From: SAR202 cluster bacterium
GTDB taxonomy: Bacteria; Chloroflexota; Dehalococcoidia; Lucifugimonadales; UBA3495
DNA length: 47,304 nt
Direction of reading: 5' to 3'
NCBI GenBank assembly: GCA_016872385.1
Contig: VGZV01000019.1
Location: forward strand, 1-47,304
Positions 16,813 through 24,496 of this stretch are shown piece after piece (the stretch's first letter is position 1; every line of letters begins with the position of its first letter). The notes under the pieces are model-generated. The model saw only the letters and a list, made by a program, of their open reading frames with translations. It did no database searches and had not been told where the DNA came from. The position numbers and the translations under genes are program-made.

Positions 16813-17517
16813 ATGCACCCTCTTTCTCTCTGGAAAGACCGTGCGCTGACCCCGGTGCTGGACCTGGTGTTCCCCCTGCAGTGCCTGGGCTGCCGTGCCT
16901 GGGGCCAGGTCATTTGCAATTCCTGCGCCGCAGGCTTGACCCGCCTGGAGCCGCCCTTTTGCTCCACCTGAGCCCAGCCTGGGACCGGCGCACCCTGCCG
17001 TAACTGCGCCGCCAGCCCGCCACACACCGACGGCATTCGTGCGCCCCTCTTGATGACTGGCACAGTGCGGGAAGCCATCCACGCCTTGAAGTACCGCGAC
17101 CTGCGGGCCGCCGCGCCGGAACTGGGCAAGCTTCTGGCGGAGCACTTGCAAGCCCATCCCTTGCCCGGCGACGTCCTGGTCCCGGTGCCCCTGCACCCCC
17201 GGCGGCTGCGCCAGCGCGGCTACAACCAGAGCGCGCTGCTGGCCAGGGAGCTGGGCAAGCTCACCGGGCTGCCCGTGGCGGCAGGCTGGCTGGCCCGCGT
17301 CCGCAGCGCGCCGCCCCAGGCCAGGGCTGCCAACCGGCAAGAGCGGGCCAGCAATGTGCGGGACGCCTTTGCAGCCACCGGCAGCGCGAGGGGTATTTCG
17401 GTAGTGCTGGTGGACGATGTAACCACTACTGGCAGCACCTTTTCCGCCGCGGCCAGGGCCTTGAAGGATGCCGGAGCCGCCACGGTGTGGGGGTTAGCGC
17501 TGGCAAAAGAGGCATAG
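16813..17517 (+). pseudogene. comF: ComF-family phosphoribosyltransferase-like gene interrupted by in-frame TGA
   Basis: From ATG 16813 the frame runs 235 codons with one TGA at codon 53 (16969-16971). The N-terminal zinc region has CLGC (24-27), CNSC (35-38), then C-S-T-[TGA]-A-Q-P, then CRNC. ComF proteins have CxxC(G/A)xP here, so TGA sits exactly where a zinc-ligand Cys is expected. The rest is complete: ALKYRDLRAAAPELG, PVPLHPRRLRQRGYNQS, and the PRPP loop VVLVDDVTTTGSTFSAAA. ComF helps DNA uptake in competent bacteria. The gene may be a fresh nonsense mutant, a base error (TGC/TGT to TGA) or, less likely, decoded as Cys or Sec. A shorter restart at 17053 could yield the catalytic part alone. 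Confidence 0.85.
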
Positions 17518-17596
17518 CGTGCGTGTGACCTTGGCAATGCCGGCACTGTTTCTCTCCGTTACTAGGAGCCTATCCTAAAATCAGAATGCGAACACC

Positions 17597-17660
17597 CGCC
17601 CTTCGACAAGCTCGGGGCGAGCGGATTGGTTGTCCCGCTCGTGGTGAGCTTGTCGAACCA
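17597..17660. repeat. Palindromic CCCTTCGACAAGCTC repeat
   Basis: CGCCCTTCGACAAGCTCGGG...GAGCGG pairs with CCGCTCGTGGTGAGCTTGTCGAACCATG to form an imperfect palindrome. Related copies lie at 168-232, 35605-35630, 36905-36965 and 37150-37255. Confidence 0.65.
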
Positions 17661-17696
17661 TGGCGGGGAGTTTTTATGATACGCTTTAAGGAGGAG

Positions 17697-17757
17697 ACAG
17701 AGGGGGTAAAACGACCCCGCCTAACCTCCCCTTGTTAAGGGGAGGGACTCAGGGCCG
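17697..17757. repeat. Short CTCCCCTTG-AAGGGGAGG repeat copy
   Basis: AGAGGGGGTAAAACGACCCC followed by CCTCCCCTTGTTAAGGGGAGGG, a member of the same dispersed palindrome family as 21301-21388, 21858-21946, 26137-26280 and 33686-33832. It abuts the stop of the gene ending at 17749 and could act as its terminator hairpin. Confidence 0.55.
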
Positions 17758-18333
17758 CACCCAGGTCTCCGACCAGGCCAGGCAGGCGCTGCTGCTCTGC
17801 TTGTCGCCCCGCATCTCCAGGAACGGTTTCCCGCTTGCCACCTTGCCGTTAATGGTCACCTGGGCCTGTTTGGCGGGCACAAAGCAGGAGTAGACGCCGT
17901 GGGGCCGGCCGGCGATGCTGCCCGCGGCCACCCGCAGCATAAACGGCTCGATGAAGTCGTACCAGCTCAGGAGGATGCTGTCGTCGTCGCTGTCCACCCG
18001 CTCGGTCCAGAAGGCCCGGCCGTCGCCAGACTTGATGAAGTCCGCTTCCACTACTGGCAAGCTGCGGTCGGCGAACTGGGGGAAGAGCAGGCTTTCAATC
18101 TCCTCCTGGAGCCAGCGGGCCAAGGCGATGTTGTCGGCGTAAACCCTAACCTGGTCGCCAATGGCGTCGCTTTTCAGGAACAGCGCGTGGCCTGCCCCGG
18201 CGGGAGACCATAGGACCCGCCAGTGGCTTACCCGGGTAGTATGGACGCCGCCCTGCTGCTGCATCAGGCGAATAAAGGAATTCTCGCCGGTCAGGCGCAC
18301 CTGGTTGGGGTCGGTGGGATTATTGGTGGTCAC
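17749..18333 (-). CDS. Hypothetical soluble protein
   Basis: A 194-residue protein. The GTG at 18333 is chosen because GAGGAG lies 5 bases upstream; the longer frame to 18423 would overlap the BrnA gene. No signal peptide, membrane helix or known motif is apparent. It is a mixed alpha/beta protein with an acidic middle (ERVDSDDDSILLSWYDFIEP) and a beta-rich end (AQVTINGKVASGKPFLEMRG, then CLAWSETWVRP). It follows the BrnT/BrnA pair on the same strand, 34 bases after brnA, with its own binding site. Confidence 0.72.
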   Translation of the reverse strand: MTTNNPTDPNQVRLTGENSFIRLMQQQGGVHTTRVSHWRVLWSPAGAGHALFLKSDAIGDQVRVYADNIALARWLQEEIESLLFPQFADRSLPVVEADFIKSGDGRAFWTERVDSDDDSILLSWYDFIEPFMLRVAAGSIAGRPHGVYSCFVPAKQAQVTINGKVASGKPFLEMRGDKQSSSACLAWSETWVRP

Positions 18334-18367
18334 GTTGACTCCTCGCAGGACATCTTGTATCTCATTT

Positions 18368-18661
18368 TTATTTTGAAGGTGCCGCAGCACCGGAGCGCAA
18401 TTCCTGTTCCACCCGTTCAGCAAGAAAGATTTTCAACAGCGACTGGTAAGGAACGTCGCGTTTGTTCGCCAGAAGCTTAAGCTCTTCCAAAAGAGATGCT
18501 GGAAGCCGTATGGAAATGGTTCTGGTGGAGGGTTTCAGCCGCGAAAGCACGACCCGCTGGGCCGTACTCCAGTAAATATAGTCGGTGGAGTCGTGGGTAG
18601 ACCAGAACTCGCGCTCATCGTCCTCTGAAGTAAACTCAGGCATCTCTTTCAATGTGGGCAT
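18368..18661 (-). CDS. brnA: BrnA-like CopG-type antitoxin
   Basis: A 97-residue antitoxin. The N-terminal half is acidic (EFTSEDDEREFWSTHDS), contains the typical YIYWS element, and the C-terminal half is a ribbon-helix-helix domain (TRTISIRLPASLLEELKLLA, then VPYQSLLKIFLAERVEQEL). GGGGGAA lies upstream of the ATG at 18661. The gene overlaps the 3' end of the BrnT gene by 26 bases, the standard BrnT-first order. The RHH domain normally represses the shared promoter with BrnT as co-repressor. Confidence 0.9.
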   Translation of the reverse strand: MPTLKEMPEFTSEDDEREFWSTHDSTDYIYWSTAQRVVLSRLKPSTRTISIRLPASLLEELKLLANKRDVPYQSLLKIFLAERVEQELRSGAAAPSK

Positions 18662-18947
18662 TTCGATAGTTCCCCCGTTCCCTGCGGCTCATGTCCCGTG
18701 CAGAAATGACCCCAATCAAGTCTTCACGAACGGCGTAAACCACAAACAGCAACCGGCCTGCATCGGTCTGGCCCAATGCGAAATACCGGGCTTCCGCCAG
18801 AGCTAATCTTGCAATCCTTTCCACCACCAGGGGCCGGTTGAAGAAAATCTGCTCGCACTCCCATTGGGTCACACCGTGCGCTATCCGGTTTTTGTCTTCA
18901 TTCCCGGGATCCCACTCAAAGCCAGTGCACCGGAAAAGAACATCCAT
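18636..18947 (-). CDS. brnT: BrnT-like ribonuclease toxin
   Basis: A 103-residue toxin of the BrnT family (RelE-like RNase that stops translation). The family pattern is visible: FEWDPGNEDKNRIAHGVTQW (10-29), FFNRPLVVE, ARYFALGQTDAGRLLFVVYA (about 53-72) and the C-terminal VISARDMSRRERGNY, with the Arg-Arg and Tyr residues used by these RNases. It is first in the pair and overlaps brnA. Upstream, TTGCTT and TATATC spaced 17 bases, within a TATATAT-rich palindromic stretch (about 18960-18995), may be the autoregulated promoter. Confidence 0.92.
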   Translation of the reverse strand: MDVLFRCTGFEWDPGNEDKNRIAHGVTQWECEQIFFNRPLVVERIARLALAEARYFALGQTDAGRLLFVVYAVREDLIGVISARDMSRRERGNYRNAHIERDA

Positions 18948-19048
18948 GAACCCTTACCGACTGCACATATATGGCAGATATATACTGAGCGCCTGATATA
19001 AGCAAGCGTGGTGCGTTTCTCAATTACTAAATGGCTAGGGAAAACGGC

Positions 19049-19085
19049 AGGGGCATCCCCCTACATTGGGACGCCCCTACCCATA
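19049..19085. repeat. AGGGGCATCCC/GGGACGCCCCT palindrome
   Basis: An imperfect hairpin (CAGGGGCATCCCCCTACATT then GGGACGCCCCTACC) immediately beyond the stop of the HMG-CoA-lyase-like gene. Similar palindromes lie at 30136-30169 and 38428-38455. It may double as that gene's terminator. Confidence 0.55.
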
Positions 19086-19104
19086 TGCCAGAGTATAGCC
19101 CAGA

Positions 19105-20289
19105 TTAGCCCTTGGCGGGGAACCAGTCCTGCTTCCAGGGGAACTGGCCGCCTGCGGGGTCGTAGGCGGGCTTGCCCTGCTCCACCCGCTCCCGGTAAGG
19201 GCTGGTCACCGGCTCGCTGTAGGGGTAAATGCCGCCCTCGTAAGCGCTGGCGCCCTTCTTGAAGTGCTTGGCCTGGTCCAGAGTCTCCACGAAGGGCATG
19301 TTCATGTCGTAGAGATGCTCCACCTTCTTGGGGCGCGGGCCAGCCTTGGACACGTGGCCGTACAGCTCGCGGCCAATAATGCGCTCGGCCATCCACACAC
19401 AATCAATGAGCTTGTTAATATCCACGCCGGTGGGGATGCCCATATCTTCCATCATGTGGAGCAGGTCCTCGGTGGGGGCCATGCCGGTGGCCCGGCCATT
19501 GCCGCAGTAAGGGCATCCGCCGTAGCCGCCGATGGTGCCGTCCAGCTCCAGGGTGTCCTCCGGACTCAGGGCGCGCATGGCGGCGTAGGCCGAGGCGATG
19601 GCCATGTTGCGGCCATTGTGCAGGTGCAGGCGGAAATGGTTGATTTCCGGCCACTTCTCCTTGACCCGGGTGACGCTCTCTTCCACCTTGGCAGGAGTGC
19701 AGTGGCTCATGGGGTCGCCCATGGAGCAACTCACCACTTTGATGCCCACCTCGTCCCACATGCTGTGTTCCCGCTCCAGCAGGGTCATCAGGCTGTCCAC
19801 TGGGAACTCCCCCAGGAAGTTGGAACCCCAACTGGCGTTGCAGCCAATGCCGCCCTCCTTGATGTTGCGCTCCTGGGCCTGGGCAATAATCTGCGGCCAG
19901 CGCTCCATCTCATCCATTTGCGAGCGGTTGGTGTTGCGCCGCACGAAAACGTCGCACATATGGCAGGTCAGGCGGGGGTAGTGGTCCCGCTCAATGGTCA
20001 GGGGCGGCGAGTACGCCTTGGCCCGCTCCACGCCGCGGGAGTTCAGCGCCAGGGCGGTGTAGGTCACACCGGCCTTGGGCTTGAAGCGGGTGACAATCTC
20101 ATCAATGCGGGCCATTTGCGGCGTCCACTTGGGGCTGACAAAGGACCCCACTACAATGCTCTTCAGCCCGGTCTCGGACAGGGCGTCCAGCAGTTCAATC
20201 TTGTCATCCACCGCAATGTTGGCGTCCTCAATTTGCATGCCCTCGCGCATGCCTTCTTCCTTATAAAGCACCTTGGGCCAGCGGTTCAT
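19105..20289 (-). CDS. HMG-CoA lyase/pyruvate carboxyltransferase-like enzyme
   Basis: A 394-residue TIM-barrel carbon-carbon lyase or synthase of the HMGL-like family. The ATG at 20289 follows AAGGGGG; an upstream in-frame ATG (20361) lacks a site. Motifs: REGMQIED in place of the usual RDGLQ (about 14-21), the metal-binding HLHNGRNMAIASAYAAM, and DGTIGGYGGCPYCGNGRATG, matching the GGCPYAxGATGN active-site loop with its Cys. The protein is longer than HMG-CoA lyase (about 300), with an extra C-terminal region (YPYSEPVTSPYRER). Hydroxymethylglutaryl-CoA-type or citramalyl-type chemistry is likely; the exact substrate is not certain. It stands alone. Confidence 0.9.
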   Translation of the reverse strand: MNRWPKVLYKEEGMREGMQIEDANIAVDDKIELLDALSETGLKSIVVGSFVSPKWTPQMARIDEIVTRFKPKAGVTYTALALNSRGVERAKAYSPPLTIERDHYPRLTCHMCDVFVRRNTNRSQMDEMERWPQIIAQAQERNIKEGGIGCNASWGSNFLGEFPVDSLMTLLEREHSMWDEVGIKVVSCSMGDPMSHCTPAKVEESVTRVKEKWPEINHFRLHLHNGRNMAIASAYAAMRALSPEDTLELDGTIGGYGGCPYCGNGRATGMAPTEDLLHMMEDMGIPTGVDINKLIDCVWMAERIIGRELYGHVSKAGPRPKKVEHLYDMNMPFVETLDQAKHFKKGASAYEGGIYPYSEPVTSPYRERVEQGKPAYDPAGGQFPWKQDWFPAKG

Positions 20290-20456
20290 ATTGCCCCCTT
20301 GCGCCAGATTTGTTCGGACGGTTCCAGGTACAACTTGAGGCGATTGTAGGTTGACCGCCAAGGGTTGTCAAGGCAGCCCCGGCGCAGCCAGCTTGCCAAG
20401 GCTATAACCGGAGAATAACATTAGCTTGCGCCATTGCAGATACGCTGGGAGGCAAT

Positions 20457-21296
20457 ATGCCGGACGAGGCAATTAACGGTTACCGGATGCACTATGAGGT
20501 CCACGGCCAGGGTCCCGCCCTGGTAATGCTCCACGGCGGCCTGGGCGGCGGCGAGGGCTGCGCTCCCCTGGTGGCAAATCACGCCCAGGCCCTGGCCGGA
20601 CGGTTCACCACCGTATTCCTGGACCGGCGGGGCGCAGGACGCTCGGAGACGCCCCGTGAGGGCTACTCCATGCAGACCTACGCCCAGGACCTGCGCTGCC
20701 TGCTGGACCGCCTAAATATCCGCCGCGCCCATGTGCTGGGGTCGTCGGCTGGCGGCCCCATCGCCATGCGCTTTGCCCTGGACTTTCCAGGCATGACTGA
20801 GACTCTGCTGCTAATCAACACCATGTCCTACGTGCAGGAGCCGGAACGGGCGGTGCGGCAGAAGGAGCTGGAGGCCCTGCGCTCCGCCGCCCAGCGGCTG
20901 GGCAAGCAGACGGCGGTGGAGCAGGCTTTGGAGTCACGCTTCCCTGGTCTGCGCCAGCAAGACCCCGCCCGGTTCCAGCGCCTGCGGGAGATTAACCTGG
21001 AGCAGTTTGACGGCCTGGCCAAGACCATCCAGAGTTACCTGGACATCCGGGACTCCATCGAAAAGCGGCTGGGCGAGCTAGCCATGCCCACCCTCATGGT
21101 GCATGGCGACGCCGACACCCGTATTCCCGTAGCCTGCGCCCATCAGTTGCACCAACACATCCGTAATTCTCGGCTGCATATCATTGCAGGAGCGGAGCAT
21201 GGCCTGCTGGCCAATGAGCCGGAGCAGGTGCGCAAGCTGATGCTGGAGTTCTTGGCAAGTGTTGCAACCGGGGAACGGACGAGGGCGGCGAGGTGA
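20457..21296 (+). CDS. Alpha/beta hydrolase
   Basis: A 279-residue alpha/beta-fold hydrolase. The oxyanion segment is VMLHGGLGGG (23-32), the nucleophile elbow is GSSAGG (Ser97), the acid is probably in VHGDADTRIP and the His in GAEHGLLANEP. GGAGG precedes the ATG. The protein resembles non-haem haloperoxidase or ring-cleavage-product hydrolases. It is followed, after a repeat, by a VOC gene and an aldolase gene on the same strand, which fits a ring- or side-chain-degradation role, but the substrate is unknown. Confidence 0.9.
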   Translation: MPDEAINGYRMHYEVHGQGPALVMLHGGLGGGEGCAPLVANHAQALAGRFTTVFLDRRGAGRSETPREGYSMQTYAQDLRCLLDRLNIRRAHVLGSSAGGPIAMRFALDFPGMTETLLLINTMSYVQEPERAVRQKELEALRSAAQRLGKQTAVEQALESRFPGLRQQDPARFQRLREINLEQFDGLAKTIQSYLDIRDSIEKRLGELAMPTLMVHGDADTRIPVACAHQLHQHIRNSRLHIIAGAEHGLLANEPEQVRKLMLEFLASVATGERTRAAR

Positions 21297-21300
21297 GGTG

Positions 21301-21388
21301 ACCACCCCACCCTAGCCCTCCCCTTTTGTTAAGGAGTGGGAACTATGCCCCCTCCCCCCTTACCAAGGGGGAAGGTGGGGATGTGGGT
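21301..21388. repeat. CCACCCTAGCCCTCCCC dispersed palindrome
   Basis: Contains CCTCCCCTTTTGTTAAGGAG and CCCCCTTACCAAGGGGGAAGG palindromes between the hydrolase and VOC genes. Copies of this composite lie at 21858-21946, 26137-26280, 33686-33832, 41157-41312 and 47125-47215. Confidence 0.7.
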
Positions 21389-21443
21389 AAAGTTTCGGCT
21401 CAAAGGCAACGCCCATTAAGTGCGAATCTTCAGGAGGCCATCC

Positions 21444-21851
21444 ATGACCGTCGCAGGAATTGACCACATTGCCATGCCCACCGCCAACGCGGAACGCCTT
21501 ATCGCCTTTTACAAGCGCCTGGGCTTCCTTATTAATAACGAGACCGAGTGGCGCTCCGGAAAGGCCAACACCTTCTCCATTCAGGTGGGCGACTCCAAGA
21601 TTAACGTCCACCCGGAAGGCTATACCGCCAGCCTGCGCGGCCCCACGGCGGTGCCCGGCTGCACCGACATCTGCTTTGTCTGGGAGGGCACCGTTGAGGA
21701 GTGCCAGCAGAAACTTAAGCAGGCGGGAGTGGAAGTTATTCGCGGGCCAGTGCAGCGTCCCGGCGGACGGGGACGTGGCGCCGCGCCTTCGCTGAGCCTC
21801 TACGCCCGGGACCCGGACCAGAACCTGATTGAGTTTATGATTTACCAGTAA
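21444..21851 (+). CDS. VOC (glyoxalase/dioxygenase fold) family protein
   Basis: A 135-residue vicinal-oxygen-chelate protein. ATG 21444 follows AGGAGG. The two beta-alpha-beta halves are visible: GIDHIAMPTANAERLIAFYK (metal His7 at start), SKINVHPEGYTA, then TDICFVWEGT and the ending RDPDQNLIEFMIYQ with the metal Glu. The fold suits glyoxalase I-like isomerases or methylmalonyl-CoA epimerase-like enzymes. It lies between an alpha/beta hydrolase and an aldolase, each pair separated by a dispersed repeat, so transcription as one unit is possible. Confidence 0.9.
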   Translation: MTVAGIDHIAMPTANAERLIAFYKRLGFLINNETEWRSGKANTFSIQVGDSKINVHPEGYTASLRGPTAVPGCTDICFVWEGTVEECQQKLKQAGVEVIRGPVQRPGGRGRGAAPSLSLYARDPDQNLIEFMIYQ

Positions 21852-21857
21852 GACGAC

Positions 21858-21946
21858 TCCCATCCTGGCCTTCCCCCTTGGTAAGGGGAAGGAGCGGTTA
21901 CTCCCTCCCCTTATCAAGGGGATGGCCAGGGTGGGGTGGTTCCCCA
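21858..21946. repeat. CCATCCTGGCCTTCCCCC dispersed palindrome
   Basis: CCCATCCTGGCCTTCCCCCT...AAGGGGAAGG and CCCTCCCCTTATCAAGGGGA...GGCCAGGGTGGGG form a nested inverted repeat between the VOC and aldolase genes. Same family as 21301-21388. Confidence 0.7.
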
Positions 21947-21977
21947 GGGGTCAAAACTCCAGTAAAGGAACGACAAT

Positions 21978-22754
21978 ATGAACGGCGCAGAAATGAAGGC
22001 AACCTTGAAAGCCGGTGGCCGTGTTTACGGCACCATGATTACCCACGGCCGGGAGGCCCGGTGGACCCAGGCCCTTACAGGCATTGGCCTGGACTACGTG
22101 GTGATTGACACTGAGCACAGCCCCCGCAGCCGGGCGGAGTTGGGAGACTACCTTACGGCCCTGAGCGCCACCGGCGTGGCGCCCATCATCCGCATTCCCA
22201 TTCCTGACTCCCATTACGTGACCATGGCCCTGGACGCGGGCGCGCAGGGCGTGCTGGCTCCCTATTGCGAGACCGTGGAAGAGGTCAAGGCAGTGGTGGG
22301 CGCAGCCAAGTGGCGTCCCCTGAAGGGCAAGGCGGTGCGGGACTTGATGGAGTCGGGGAAGCAAGTCAGCCAGGCCACCCGCACCTACCTGGAAGAGCGC
22401 AACAAGAATAACGTGGCCATCATCGGCATCGAAAGCGTGGCGGCCATGGCAAACCTGGACAACATCCTCAAGGTGCCGGGAATTGACGGCATCTTTGTCG
22501 GCCCCAACGACCTGAGCATCTCCGTCGGTTTTCCGGACCAGTATGACCGCCCCGAATACAAGAACGCCGTGAAGCAAATCATCGAGAAGTCCGAAGCCAG
22601 GGGCATCCCGGTGCTGGTGCACCACCAGAGCATGGACCTGTCCACCTACTGGGTGCAGCAAGGCGCACGTTTTGTGCTGCACACCACCGACCGGCGCGTC
22701 CTGGCGGAAGCCTACCGCCGGGACATTGCCCAGCTGCGCAAGGCCGCGGAATAA
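21978..22754 (+). CDS. HpcH/HpaI aldolase family protein
   Basis: A 258-residue class II aldolase of the HpcH/HpaI-citrate lyase beta family, cleaving 2-keto-3-deoxy or 2,4-dihydroxy acids to pyruvate and an aldehyde. Motifs: DYVVIDTEHSPRS (about 39-51), APIIRIPIPD with the catalytic Arg, LDAGAQGVLAPYCE, and the metal site IGIESVAAMANLDNIL with GIDGIFVGPNDLSISVG. AAAGGAACG precedes the ATG. The metal ligands Glu and Asp are present, so activity is expected. The next gene starts only 13 bases on. Confidence 0.93.
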   Translation: MNGAEMKATLKAGGRVYGTMITHGREARWTQALTGIGLDYVVIDTEHSPRSRAELGDYLTALSATGVAPIIRIPIPDSHYVTMALDAGAQGVLAPYCETVEEVKAVVGAAKWRPLKGKAVRDLMESGKQVSQATRTYLEERNKNNVAIIGIESVAAMANLDNILKVPGIDGIFVGPNDLSISVGFPDQYDRPEYKNAVKQIIEKSEARGIPVLVHHQSMDLSTYWVQQGARFVLHTTDRRVLAEAYRRDIAQLRKAAE

Positions 22755-22767
22755 AGGAGTCTTTCCC

Positions 22768-23800
22768 TTGGCGAAACTTTACCCATTAGCCTTTGACCTG
22801 CTGGCGGCCGCCCTGCTGGGCGTAGCTTGCGTCACCGCAATTACTACGGAGACGCCCGCGCCTCCTGCCGAAACAGCCGCGCCCACGGCTGCCACGGCCG
22901 CACCCACCGCGGTAACAATTGCGCCGACTGCAACTACCCCCCTCCACAATCCCAACTGCGGCTCCGGTGCCTCCTACGGCCAGGCCCACCACTGCACCTG
23001 TGGTTAGCACAGCCACTCCTTTGCCTGCTCCCACGCCAGTCCCGCCGCCGACAGCCACTTCTACCCCGGCGGCAGCCTCCACGCCCGTGCTGATTGACCC
23101 TCGGCAGGACGGATTGTCAGCAGTCATGGGGGAGTGGGCAATTATCCTGGAGGCCAACGCCATCCGGCCAGGGCCAGTTACTTTTACCATTAGCAACCGG
23201 GGCGCCAAGTCTCACGGCTTCCGTATCCGCTCGGACTCTAGAGGAAGCGACAGGCGCGAGGTGGACACCCGCACCGGCCTGATTCCGCCGGGAGGCGAGG
23301 GTAGCCTGACCATCACCTTGGCAGAAGGTACCTATGAAGTGGACTGTTACGTGGAGGAGCCGGGAGTAGGCGAGCACGATGAACTGGGTATGCACGCCAA
23401 CTTGACGGTCAGCGCCAACGCGCCTTTGGCGGCGGCGCAGCCAACACCCCTGCCCACTCCCAAGCCCACCCTGCCACAACCGACGCCGGTGCAGCCCACT
23501 GCGCCTCAGCCGACGGCCGTGCCGCCGACACCCACAGCTCCGGCCCCCGCGGCAGTGGTGGCAGTGGCCATCCAGACCTTCGCCTTCGGCCCCGCTTCAA
23601 CGGAGGTAAAGGCAGGCGGGAAAGTGGTCTGGACCAACCAGGACCCGGTTCCCCACACGGTGACCGCCGCAGACGGCACCTTTGACTCTTTCCTGACCAC
23701 CAACCAGTCTTTCGAGCGCGTCTTTAGCGTCGCCGGCACGTTCCAGTACCGGTGCACCTTGCATCCGTCCATGCAAGGCCAGGTAGTGGTAGTGCCGTGA
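22768..23800 (+). CDS. Two-domain cupredoxin lipoprotein broken by a frameshift at a C6 run
   Basis: A TTG at 22768 with AAAGGAGT upstream opens a frame coding a lipoprotein signal (FDLLAAALLGVAC) and an Ala/Pro/Thr linker. It leaves the frame at a run of six C (22937-22942); the same linker style continues in the +1-shifted frame and leads into two domains ending at 23800. With five C the whole reads as one protein of about 340 residues. Domain 1 (MGEWAIILEANAIRPGPVTF onward) is cupredoxin-like with GTYEVDCYVEE. Domain 2 is a type I copper domain: PHTVTAADG gives the first His, YRCTLHPSMQG gives Cys, His and Met. A second Pro-rich linker joins them. The protein is expected outside the membrane as an electron carrier. 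Phase variation, mutation or sequencing error could each explain the run. Confidence 0.75.
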
Positions 23801-23862
23801 CGCCGCAAAGAACTGCGGGAAGGGCCCAGCACACGCGGCCTGTACCCATTCGTTAAAACAGT

Positions 23863-23887
23863 AAGGGCGGGTATGAAACCCGCCCTT
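23863..23887. terminator. Bidirectional terminator-like hairpin
   Basis: A 10-bp perfect stem (AAGGGCGGGT/ACCCGCCCTT) with a 5-base loop between converging genes. On the - strand it is followed by ACTGTTTTAACG, so it fits best as the end of the VOC gene transcript. Confidence 0.65.
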
Positions 23888-23913
23888 GCTAATTACCCAC
23901 TGTTTACCGGGGT

Positions 23914-24315
23914 CTAGTCCCGGTGCCAGGCGGCGTGGTGCATGATTTCAATCAGGTTGCCGTCGGGGTCGCGGACAAAGCACACGCTCTTGCCGTTGGG
24001 GTTGGTCTTGGGCTCCCGGCCCTTCTCGAAAGTAATTTTCTCCCGCTTCAGGTGATCCACCATGCCCTCCCAGTCCAGGACCTCCACGGCGAAGTGGTTG
24101 GTCTTGTGGGCATTGGGATGCGCCTCTTGGTGAATGTGCAGTTCAGAACTGCCCAGCCGCAGGAAGCGAGGATTCTCTTCCGTCCACTCGGCGTCAAAGA
24201 CCCGCTTGTACCATTCCTGCGTCCGGGCCACGTTGCTGGTCTCCACGTTGGCGTGCTGGATACAGGCTACCCGGCTGCCGTTGGGAGTGCTGAAGGGATT
24301 TCGTTCACCAGGCAT
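23914..24315 (-). CDS. VOC family protein
   Basis: A 133-residue vicinal-oxygen-chelate protein. ATG 24315 follows GGGAGGTG. Features: CIQHANVETSNVARTQEWYK (first metal His), SSELHIHQEAHPNAHKTNHF (second His region), and the closing FVRDPDGNLIEIMHH with the metal Glu. It resembles glyoxalase/bleomycin-resistance/dioxygenase superfamily members without a decisive subgroup. It lies downstream of the thiolase gene on the same strand, 181 bases away, with its own ribosome binding site. Confidence 0.9.
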   Translation of the reverse strand: MPGERNPFSTPNGSRVACIQHANVETSNVARTQEWYKRVFDAEWTEENPRFLRLGSSELHIHQEAHPNAHKTNHFAVEVLDWEGMVDHLKREKITFEKGREPKTNPNGKSVCFVRDPDGNLIEIMHHAAWHRD

Positions 24316-24496
24316 TGGAACACCTCCCGATAATGTTATGTCTCCCACATCAACCACTGGCATTCCCACAAGCCCCTGGGATTGCGGGGAATATAGGCCG
24401 CCATTGCCGAGGTGTCAAGGGCTTGGTTGAGGGCGCGGGTCCTTGCACCCGACCTTCATTCATTTCTACAGGCAGGCCGCACGGCGGGAGCGATAG

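Noticed and set aside
19264..20349. 361-residue antisense frame opposite the HMG-CoA-lyase-like gene
   Set aside because: Shadow frame with no motifs; the - strand gene is certain.
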